A DNA stretch of 64,000 bases, taken from the NCBI GenBank assembly GCA_019638185.1, contig JAHBUH010000008.1, positions 85,704-149,703 on the forward strand, written 5' to 3'. The position numbers and the translations under genes are program-made. The stretch's first letter is position 1. Each line of letters starts with the position of its first letter. This DNA comes from Leadbetterella sp. Its GTDB lineage: Bacteria > Bacteroidota > Bacteroidia > Cytophagales > Spirosomataceae. Positions 17,168 through 23,635 of the stretch are shown here, piece by piece. The notes below the pieces were generated by a model that worked only from the letters and a program-made list of their open reading frames with translations, did no database searches and was not told the DNA's origin.

Positions 17168-19099
17168 TTAGACCGGAACCTCCACAATAACCGTGGTACC
17201 CCTGTGGGGGTTGGAATCAAAATTCACTTTTCCGTGTAAAAAGTCAATTCTCGAAATGATATTTTTCAATCCAATACCCTTAAAGTTAGCCATTTGTGAG
17301 GTGTCAAAACCCTTCCCATCGTCTTCAATCACCATGATTAGTTCGTAGTCATGACGAATCAACTGAATCTGTACACTGCTGGCTTCCGAGTGCTTTATTA
17401 CGTTACCAATCAATTCCTGAAGTACCCTATACAGCACCGTTTCGGTTAACTGTGGCAGACGCTCATCCAGGTTTGCTACATCGAGAGATATTTTTACTTT
17501 TCCCGTGAGGCTCAGCCGGTTTACAAACTCCCGTACTGCGGACACAAGGCCGTGCATTAAGAGAGCATTGGGCATCAAATCATGAGAAACCGTACGGATT
17601 TCGCTTGCGGCGTCGTCTATCATGGTGTTTGCGTTTTTAAATAAAGATTCTTGTTCGATAGAATGGAACTGCGTTTGGTTCATGGCGGTTTCGAGCTGAA
17701 TTTTGGCTAATGAGAGCATGGGGCCTACCCCATCGTGTAATTCTTTTGCCAGTCTTATCCGTTCGGTTTCTTCGGCCTCCACGATGGCTGAGGTTATCCC
17801 GGTTTGGAGCTTGAGTTTTTCAGCGGCAAATTGAGCTTTTTGTTTGGCCTGGTGGTTGGTATAAATTAACAAAACTACCAATAAAGCAATCCCTGCTGCT
17901 CCAATTATCGCTAAAATCCAATTCCTCTGGTTGGCTATCTGGAGTTCCTGCTCCAAAATCACTTTTTCTTTTCTCTCGGTTTGGTACTTGATTTCTGCGT
18001 CAGCCACTGAATTCATAACGGCTTTTGACCTGGTGCTGCCTCTGATGCTTTCTACTTCAAATTCCGCAGCAAAAGCTTTCGGAAAATCATGGGTGACGAA
18101 ATAATAATTAGACAAGTCGTTGGTAACTGTAGCTAAGGCATCTTTATCATTGGTCTCCCTGGCAATTTTTAAGCCTTCATCAAAGTATCTTTTGGCATCA
18201 TCGAATCTTTTTTCGGTTAATGCCACTTTACCAAGATTGAAACAAATGTATTGGGTGAATAGCTTATAGTTTACTTTTTGAGCTATTTCATACGCTTCCA
18301 GCAAATAAACCTTAGCCTCGCTAAACCTTGAGTTTTTAATTAATCCATTGGCTGTAGTGTTCAGTGCTCCCGAAAGCTGCGAAGAGTCTTTTAGCTGCCT
18401 GTAAGACAAAATCAACTCCTTTTGCAGCTTATATGCCTTGGGGTGGTCCTTGAAATGATCAATATAAACCTTTGCCAGCATCCATCGGTTTAGATTTAAA
18501 ATGTACTCAAAGTTATTTTTCCTGCACACCTCCATACTCGCTTCATAATTTTTTACCGCCCCTTCAAAATCATTCAGGTTTTGCCTGACTTCACCAAGCC
18601 TCAGGTTTATTCTGGCTATTTGATTCTGGTTTTGGGTTTCTTCGGCTAATTTCAAAGCTTTTATGCCATGCTGATAGGCCTTATCATATTGGCCTGAATA
18701 GGAATAATTAAACAAATATTGCAGCTGGTATTCTGCAGGATAACAAATACAATCTGACTGATTTCCCGCGTATTTCAGGGTTGAATCCAGAATCTCAATG
18801 GCATTTAAATAGTTGCCCAATACATTATGAACTTTTGACAGGTTCAGGTAAAGGTTAGGGTAGTGGGCTACCCATTTAATCTTTCTTCCTGTCTGAATGG
18901 CCTCTAACGCAAACTCCTCCGCTTTTTTGTTGTTTACTCCTCTGTATAATTCCGAAATCTTTACCCTGTTTTTGACTTTGTTGGAATCCAACGGCATTTT
19001 GTTGCCCACATTAATCAGGCTATCCATCTTCGTTTCCCGGGATTGTGCCAAACAGCACCATCCGGTAAAAAAGAAAAAAATAACCAGTTTAATTTTCAT
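17168..19099 (-). CDS. TPR-containing sensor histidine kinase, NarL type
   Basis: A 643-residue protein: signal peptide or anchor (MKIKLVIFFFFTGWCCLA), about 360 residues of TPR-like helices outside the cytoplasm (KAEEFALEAIQTGRK, AYQHGIKALKLAEE, FEGAVKNYEASMEVCRK, AKVYLLEAYEIAQK, AKRYFDEGLKIARE), one membrane helix (WILAIIGAAGIALLVVLLIY), a HisKA_3 box with the phospho-His in KELHDGVGPMLSLAK, and HATPase_c with ELIGNVIKHSEA, DDGKGFD and GIGLKN. Its ATG overlaps the regulator's TGA (ATGA), so it is expressed with it. The frame extends to 19126 but the signal begins at 19099. Visibly more AT-rich than surrounding genes. Signal unknown. Confidence 0.9.
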   Translation of the reverse strand: MKIKLVIFFFFTGWCCLAQSRETKMDSLINVGNKMPLDSNKVKNRVKISELYRGVNNKKAEEFALEAIQTGRKIKWVAHYPNLYLNLSKVHNVLGNYLNAIEILDSTLKYAGNQSDCICYPAEYQLQYLFNYSYSGQYDKAYQHGIKALKLAEETQNQNQIARINLRLGEVRQNLNDFEGAVKNYEASMEVCRKNNFEYILNLNRWMLAKVYIDHFKDHPKAYKLQKELILSYRQLKDSSQLSGALNTTANGLIKNSRFSEAKVYLLEAYEIAQKVNYKLFTQYICFNLGKVALTEKRFDDAKRYFDEGLKIARETNDKDALATVTNDLSNYYFVTHDFPKAFAAEFEVESIRGSTRSKAVMNSVADAEIKYQTERKEKVILEQELQIANQRNWILAIIGAAGIALLVVLLIYTNHQAKQKAQFAAEKLKLQTGITSAIVEAEETERIRLAKELHDGVGPMLSLAKIQLETAMNQTQFHSIEQESLFKNANTMIDDAASEIRTVSHDLMPNALLMHGLVSAVREFVNRLSLTGKVKISLDVANLDERLPQLTETVLYRVLQELIGNVIKHSEASSVQIQLIRHDYELIMVIEDDGKGFDTSQMANFKGIGLKNIISRIDFLHGKVNFDSNPHRGTTVIVEVPV

Positions 19100-19728
19100 A
19101 TCAATGTATCCGGGTGGTCTCCACAATATTTTACCAGCATGGCCGTATTTTTCAGGTTTAACTTGGACAGCACATTCTTCCGGTGAGTGCTGACAGTCAG
19201 TGGGCTAAGAAACAACTTTTCAGCGATTAACTCATTCGTCAATCCCTCAATAATGAGTTTGATAATTTCCTTTTCACGCCGCGTAAGGTCAGGCACATAG
19301 GCTTGCGGCTTGCGGCCGGCTACACCCAATGCCAGAATATGGGAAATCTCCGGGCTGAGATATATTTGTCCGCTCATTACGGTATCAATGGCTTTCTGTA
19401 GTTCAGCCATTCCGAGGTTTTTCACCACATAGCCATCCATACCGCTCCTGAGGGCTTTTTTAATGGTGCTATAGTCATTTAGCATGGTCACGGCTATAAT
19501 TTTAGTATTGGGGGAATCCCGCCTGATAATCTCAGCAGCTTCTATGCCTCCCATTTGGGGCATCTCCAAATCCATCAGTATGAGGTCTATGCGCTGTTCA
19601 TTACAGATCTCCAAAACCTCTCTGCCGTTTTGAGCTGACCTGACAAGTTGAATCTCCCCAATCCTCGAAACCAGCATATTAAGCCCTTCGAGAAACAATT
19701 GGTGGTCGTCGGCAATGAGGAGATTCAT
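19096..19728 (-). CDS. response regulator, NarL/FixJ family
   Basis: A 210-residue regulator: receiver with D7/D8 and phosphorylation site Asp53 in LILMDLEMPQMGG, then a LuxR-type helix-turn-helix with DLTRREKEIIKLIIEGLTN and LSPLTVSTHRKNVLSKLNLK. It is the first gene of a two-gene operon with the TPR kinase. An upstream in-frame extension to 19794 exists, but a -7 element (19762-19769) implies a transcript start near 19755 and the family N-terminus (MNLLIADDH) begins at 19728. Regulated genes are unknown; the adjacent collagen-like lipoprotein is a candidate by position only. Confidence 0.92.
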   Translation of the reverse strand: MNLLIADDHQLFLEGLNMLVSRIGEIQLVRSAQNGREVLEICNEQRIDLILMDLEMPQMGGIEAAEIIRRDSPNTKIIAVTMLNDYSTIKKALRSGMDGYVVKNLGMAELQKAIDTVMSGQIYLSPEISHILALGVAGRKPQAYVPDLTRREKEIIKLIIEGLTNELIAEKLFLSPLTVSTHRKNVLSKLNLKNTAMLVKYCGDHPDTLI

Positions 19729-19761
19729 ATCACATTCGTTTATACATACTACTAGCCATTT

Positions 19762-19769
19762 CAAAAATA
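19762..19769 (-). promoter_or_regulatory. -7 element for the NarL-type operon
   Basis: Minus strand TATTTTTG, an exact TAnnTTTG; no clear -33 match. It favours the start at 19728. Confidence 0.4.
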
Positions 19770-19808
19770 ATATAGTTTGTATAAAAGAGCCCATTTTTGA
19801 TCCGAAGA

Positions 19809-20426
19809 TTAATCCTTAAGACCTAAATATTCTTTGACAGCATGATAATCTTTGAGATCCACCCCCTTCATTCTACCTCCCGCAGACGCCGGGATAATGA
19901 TTACACGAACCCATTGATCATCTGCAAAGAATTTTTTAGGGTCGATATTTTTGGTGAAGGTGGCATAAACATTGATCTGGCTTTTATCCGTCTTAGATGC
20001 CCCGTAAGAAAACCAAACATGATTATCCTCAAAAACATAGTCATAAGGCAAGGCATTTATGAGTGACTTGTCTTCATACCAGGTATCGTAAACCAGGATT
20101 ATTCCGCCATTCAGGTCTGCCTGACTTAGGTTGTCGACATCACTACCAAAGACAGAAATAGCTGAGGATAAGATAGATGGCTCATAGTCCTCAATCCAGT
20201 GTTGATTATTGACTTTGACCCATCCCGTAGAATAAAAAGTAATTTTTCCGGCAAGGCCGGCCTGACCGGGAGAGCCTTGTGCCCCCGGAGGGCCCGTCTG
20301 ACCAATGGGGCCTTGAGCCCCCGTAGCGCCTGAAGCTCCCTGTGGCCCGGCCTCTCCCTGAGGGCCTTCACAAGAGCTAAAAACAAATACAACAAGAATG
20401 ATAAATAAGGCAGGAATTGTTTTCAT
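19809..20426 (-). CDS. collagen-like lipoprotein
   Basis: A 205-residue lipoprotein. The signal MKTIPALFIILVVFVFSSC ends in a lipobox-like FSSC with the lipidated Cys at residue 19. Directly after it come 14 Gly-X-Y triplets (GPQGEAGPQGASGATGAQ, GPIGQTGPPGAQGSPGQA, GLAGKI), a short collagen triple-helix stretch. The C-terminal ~130 residues form a beta-rich domain (WVKVNNQHWIEDYEP, GGIILVYDTWYED, VRVIIIPASAGGR) found with such collagen tethers in Bacteroidota; its role is unknown. A trimer held off the membrane by a collagen stalk is the natural inference. The longer frame to 20465 has no signal at its start. Confidence 0.82.
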   Translation of the reverse strand: MKTIPALFIILVVFVFSSCEGPQGEAGPQGASGATGAQGPIGQTGPPGAQGSPGQAGLAGKITFYSTGWVKVNNQHWIEDYEPSILSSAISVFGSDVDNLSQADLNGGIILVYDTWYEDKSLINALPYDYVFEDNHVWFSYGASKTDKSQINVYATFTKNIDPKKFFADDQWVRVIIIPASAGGRMKGVDLKDYHAVKEYLGLKD

Positions 20427-20529
20427 AATAATCTGGTTTTTTGTGTAAAATTCCAAACCAGGCAATTGTCATGCATCAACCAAAAACAGTATATTAAGAA
20501 ATACCCCAAAAGGTGTAGTTTTGAGCGGA

Positions 20530-20589
20530 TATAACCACATAGGTACATAGAAAAAAAAGTATAGGAGACTATGTAACTATGTGGTTATA
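20530..20589. repeat. long inverted repeat (21-bp arms)
   Basis: Left arm 20530-20550 and right arm 20569-20589 are inverted copies with a single mismatch, around an 18-base A-rich loop. Each arm holds a doubled near-direct repeat (CATAGGTACATAG and CTATGTAACTATG). There is no ORF and no T-run following the stem, so it is not an ordinary terminator; it could be a dispersed palindromic element. Confidence 0.7.
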
Positions 20590-20593
20590 AACA

Positions 20594-20621
20594 AAGGGCT
20601 CCCGGTTTCCCGGAAGCCCTT
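20594..20621 (-). terminator. rho-independent terminator of lpd
   Basis: On the minus strand AAGGGCTTCCGG pairs with CCGGGAGCCCTT (one mismatch), then TTTGTTTAT. It lies about 20 bases after the lpd stop codon. Confidence 0.75.
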
Positions 20622-20641
20622 ATAAAAATCCTCAATTCTTC

Positions 20642-22033
20642 TTACAAATGGATCACCTCGCCGTAGGCGGCTGCGGTAGCCTCCATAATGGCCTCTGACA
20701 TGGTAGGGTGCGGGTGTACTGACTTCAGCACTTCCATACCGGTGGTTTCCAGGTTACGGGCCACTACTGCCTCAGCGACCATCTCCGTAACGTTAGCGCC
20801 TATCATGTGACAGCCCAGCCACTCGCCGTATTTGGCGTCAAAGATCACCTTCACAAAGCCTTCGGGAGCACCGGCGGCCTTGGCTTTACCGGAAGCCGAG
20901 AACGGGAATTTACCCACTTTGATCTCGTATCCTTTTTCTTTGGCCGCTTTTTCAGTTAAGCCTACGGAAGCGATCTCCGGCGTACAGTAGGTACATCCCG
21001 GGATGTTTCCATAGTTCAGGGGCTGCGGATGATGCCCGGCGATCTTCTCCACGCAGATGATCCCTTCAGCCGAGGCTACGTGTGCCAGCGCCTGGCCGGG
21101 TACCACGTCACCAATGGCATAATAGCCGGGTACATTAGTCTGGTAATATTTGTCTACCAGGATTTTTCCTTTATCGGTAGCTATTCCTGTCTCTTCCAGG
21201 CCTATACCTTCTATATTGGCCTGGATCCCTGCCGCTGACAGCACGATATCCGACTCTATGGTGATCTCTCCTTTCGGTGTTTTCACGGTAGAAACACAGC
21301 CTTTTCCGGAAATATCCACTTTCTCCACGCTGGAGCTGGTATAAATCTCCACGCCCAGCTTTTTATAGTGTTTGGCCAGTTCTTTGGAAACATCCTCGTC
21401 TTCTACCGGCACTATATTCGGCATAAATTCCACGATGGTCACCTTGGTGCCCATGCTGGCATATACATACGCAAACTCCACCCCGATGGCCCCGGAACCG
21501 ATCACCACCATGGATTTTGGCTGCTTATCCAGTACCATGGCTTTGCGGTAGTCGATCACCTTCTCACCATCTATAGCCACATTAGGAAGCTGGCGGGCAC
21601 GGGCACCGGTGGCAATGATAATGTGCTTACCTTCCACGGTGCTGATCTTGCCGTCTTTATCTTTCACCTCCACTTTTTTGCCCGGCTTAACGGTTCCGAA
21701 GCCGTCGATCACATCGATTTTATTCTTTTTCATCAGAAACTGCACCCCTTTGCTCATCCCATCGGCTACACCCCGGGAGCGGGCAATGACCGCATTGAAG
21801 TCGGCATCGGCTTTACCCACCTTAATCCCGTAATCTTCTGCATGCTGAATATATTGGAAAACCTGGGCTGATTTTAATAAGGCTTTGGTAGGGATACATC
21901 CCCAGTTAAGGCAAACTCCTCCTAAATTCTCTTTCTCCACCACTGCCACTTTTAACCCTAACTGTGACGCCCGGATAGCCGTTACATATCCACCGGGGCC
22001 GCTACCCAAAATCACCACATCATATTGTGCCAT
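20642..22033 (-). CDS. lpdA: dihydrolipoyl dehydrogenase
   Basis: E3 component of the 2-oxoacid dehydrogenase complexes and glycine cleavage system; FAD enzyme that reoxidises dihydrolipoamide with NAD. It has 463 residues. FAD site VVILGSGPGGYVTAIRA, redox disulfide Cys41/Cys46 in GGVCLNWGCIPTK, NAD site VVIGSGAIGVEFAYVYASMG, the second FAD motif YAIGDVVPG, and the C-terminal dimer base in HPHPTMSEAIMEA. Monocistronic here, with its own promoter and terminator; no E1 or E2 genes adjoin it. Confidence 0.97.
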   Translation of the reverse strand: MAQYDVVILGSGPGGYVTAIRASQLGLKVAVVEKENLGGVCLNWGCIPTKALLKSAQVFQYIQHAEDYGIKVGKADADFNAVIARSRGVADGMSKGVQFLMKKNKIDVIDGFGTVKPGKKVEVKDKDGKISTVEGKHIIIATGARARQLPNVAIDGEKVIDYRKAMVLDKQPKSMVVIGSGAIGVEFAYVYASMGTKVTIVEFMPNIVPVEDEDVSKELAKHYKKLGVEIYTSSSVEKVDISGKGCVSTVKTPKGEITIESDIVLSAAGIQANIEGIGLEETGIATDKGKILVDKYYQTNVPGYYAIGDVVPGQALAHVASAEGIICVEKIAGHHPQPLNYGNIPGCTYCTPEIASVGLTEKAAKEKGYEIKVGKFPFSASGKAKAAGAPEGFVKVIFDAKYGEWLGCHMIGANVTEMVAEAVVARNLETTGMEVLKSVHPHPTMSEAIMEATAAAYGEVIHL

Positions 22034-22065
22034 ATTTCTGACTTTTAAGTTTTAAAAAATGATGA

Positions 22066-22096
22066 CAAATTTAAACAATATAATTTAACGCGGAAA
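22066..22096 (-). promoter_or_regulatory. Bacteroidota-type promoter for lpd
   Basis: Minus strand TTTC (22096-22093), 19 bases, TAAATTTG (22073-22066). The leader would be about 25 bases. Confidence 0.55.
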
Positions 22097-22293
22097 TCTA
22101 AGTACCCCTCTATTGGAAATTAATAGTTATAATTGTCGGATTTCTATGTAGACGACCAACCGTGTGATTCGCTGGCGGTATGTGCTGATGATAGGATATG
22201 AAAGGATTCCGGGATGATGATTAAACGCTTTTAGTGAACTAATCAGTGAAAGATTTGTTATTGAATAAGTCCGGAAGATATATGCGGTTTTTC
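22097..22293. other. intergenic spacer, nothing recognised
   Basis: About 200 bases between the lpd promoter and the greA leader promoter, divergently flanked. I find no ORF with coding character, no tRNA, no strong hairpin and no repeat in it. Confidence 0.5.
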
Positions 22294-22323
22294 TTGGGAT
22301 GTTTGGAAAATCGTTTATCTTTG
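22294..22323 (+). promoter_or_regulatory. Bacteroidota-type promoter for the greA leader / small RNA
   Basis: TTG (22294-22296, within TTCTTG), 19 bases, TATCTTTG (22316-22323), an exact TAnnTTTG. Transcription would start near 22330, some 160 bases before greA. Confidence 0.6.
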
Positions 22324-22329
22324 CATGAA

Positions 22330-22439
22330 AGTTTTGAACAAATGAGAAGAAACGATATCAAAAAATCAGGTCAGACTTAGAAGCGGTTTCTGAAATGAAA
22401 TATACTTTCAGGAACGGTTTTAAACCGTTCTTTTTTTTT
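22330..22439 (+). ncRNA. candidate small RNA or terminated leader upstream of greA
   Basis: A predicted transcript of about 110 bases between the promoter at 22294-22323 and a strong terminator at 22412-22439. It contains a micro-ORF at 22342-22380 (MRRNDIKKSGQT), then a hairpin TTCTGAAA...TTTCAGGAA, then the terminator. The hexamer CGGTTT occurs twice (about 22384 and 22415), so the first copy could pair with the terminator's right arm and prevent its folding. It may be an independent small RNA or an attenuator controlling greA. No match to a known family is claimed. Confidence 0.4.
22412..22439 (+). terminator. rho-independent terminator inside the greA leader
   Basis: GAACGGTTT (22412-22420), one-base centre, AAACCGTTC (22422-22430), then nine T. 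A perfect stem with U-tract, 54 bases before the greA start. Confidence 0.75.
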
Positions 22440-22492
22440 CTACCCCCGGTAAGCGGTGGGTAATTTTTTTTAATCCTTAATCATCTAAGATC

Positions 22493-22963
22493 ATGTCATA
22501 CCAATATTATACACAAGAGGGCTATGATAATTTAAAGAATAAGCTTAACGACCTTAAAACGAAAGGACGGAGGGAGGTTTCAAAGGCCCTGGCCGAGGCC
22601 AAAGACAAGGGCGACCTGTCTGAAAATGCCGAATACGATGCCGCAAAAGATGCCCAGGCCCTGCTGGAAGCGGAAATTGCCAAACTGGAAGAGCTGTTTT
22701 CCAAAGCCCGTATCCTGGACGAAACCACGATAGACACTTCTAAGGTGTCACTGATGACCACCGTGAAGATCAAAAACCTAAAGAATAAGGCCACCATGAA
22801 ATATACGCTGGTAGCCGAAGAAGAGGCCGACCTGAAGCAGGGAAAAATCTCTATCAACTCGCCTTTTGCCAAAGGGCTGCTGGGTAAAACCGTAGGTGAA
22901 AAAGCGGATATCCAGGCGCCGGGGGGAGTGGTAGAAGTAGAGGTGCTGGAGATTACGTTATAA
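22493..22963 (+). CDS. greA: transcription elongation factor GreA
   Basis: GreA, 156 residues, inserts a coiled coil into RNA polymerase and stimulates cleavage of backtracked RNA. The N-terminal coiled coil carries the acidic tip DLSENAEYDAAKD; the C-terminal FKBP-like domain has SPFAKGLLGKTVGEKADIQAPGG. The only visible upstream promoter lies before a terminator hairpin, so expression may depend on read-through or attenuation. A bidirectional terminator begins at its stop codon. Confidence 0.97.
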   Translation: MSYQYYTQEGYDNLKNKLNDLKTKGRREVSKALAEAKDKGDLSENAEYDAAKDAQALLEAEIAKLEELFSKARILDETTIDTSKVSLMTTVKIKNLKNKATMKYTLVAEEEADLKQGKISINSPFAKGLLGKTVGEKADIQAPGGVVEVEVLEITL

Positions 22964-22990
22964 AGTGAAAAGTTTTAGCTTTTCACTTTT
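22962..22990 (+). terminator. terminator after greA
   Basis: AAAGTGAAAAG (22962-22972) pairs perfectly with CTTTTCACTTT (22979-22989), followed by T. The A/T-rich arms could act in both directions. Confidence 0.65.
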
Positions 22991-23011
22991 CCGGCTTTCC
23001 GCCATGAAATC

Positions 23012-23608
23012 ATGAACTATGGCCGTATCGCTCCCTGGTACCGGCCTTTAAGCCGGGTGGTCTTTGGAAATACACTGATCCAGGCTCAGCGCCTGGCGCT
23101 GGAGGCCTTACCGGCGGACGGCCGCGTGCTCATTGCCGGTGGGGGCGATGGCGAACTTCTGAAATACCTGAGCCATTGGACCGGCGCCATTGATTTTGTG
23201 GAAATCTCCGGAGAGATGATCCGGCTGGCACAGCGGCAAGCTGTACGTCCTGTTCGCTGGTTTGAACAGGACATTTTTGATTTCCGGCCTGACGGTACCT
23301 ATAATACTATCCTGTTTCCCTTTTTATTAGATAATTTTCTCCCGAAAGAGGCTGAAATACTTATTGCCCGCCTCCCGTCTTTTCTGCAGCAAAAAGGGCA
23401 GGTCATCATCATCGATTATACGGAAACGCCAAACGTATGGCAAAAAATACTGCTCCGGTCCATGTATCTCTTTTTCCGGGCAGTGGCAGATGTACGGGCT
23501 CGGGCCCTGCCTCCTATAAAAAAAATCATGCAGGAAAACGGTTTCTGTCTATCCCGCGCATTTAGCCTTTATGGCGGATTTATAGAAGTGAAATATTATC
23601 ATCGGTGA
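23012..23608 (+). CDS. class I SAM-dependent methyltransferase
   Basis: A 198-residue cytoplasmic methyltransferase of unknown substrate. Motif I is VLIAGGGDGELLKYL, the acidic loop of motif II is DFVEISGEMIRLAQ, motif post-I/III is WFEQDIFDF and QVIIIDYTETPN. After residue 145 the sequence (LLRSMYLFFRAVADVRARAL, then IKKIMQENGF) resembles methyltransferases of the UbiE/quinone or lipid type but not enough to name one. It has terminators on both sides, so it is a lone gene. The start ATG at 23012 gives a typical N-terminus (YGRIAPWYRPLSRVVFG). Confidence 0.8.
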   Translation: MNYGRIAPWYRPLSRVVFGNTLIQAQRLALEALPADGRVLIAGGGDGELLKYLSHWTGAIDFVEISGEMIRLAQRQAVRPVRWFEQDIFDFRPDGTYNTILFPFLLDNFLPKEAEILIARLPSFLQQKGQVIIIDYTETPNVWQKILLRSMYLFFRAVADVRARALPPIKKIMQENGFCLSRAFSLYGGFIEVKYYHR

Positions 23609-23635
23609 AAATCCTTGCGGATTTTCACCGATTTT
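23601..23635 (+). terminator. bidirectional terminator between convergent genes
   Basis: ATCGGTGAAAATCC (23601-23614), TTGC loop, GGATTTTCACCGAT (23619-23632), then T-run: a perfect 14-bp stem. The methyltransferase stop codon lies inside the left arm. Confidence 0.8.

Noticed and set aside
20280-20400. Repetitive-looking DNA in the collagen-like gene, resembling a tandem repeat or CRISPR
   Set aside because: The periodicity is the Gly-X-Y codon pattern; no identical repeats separated by spacers.
22330-22439. Candidate leader RNA as 6S RNA
   Set aside because: The visible folds are two short local hairpins, not the long rod with a central bubble; no basis for that name.
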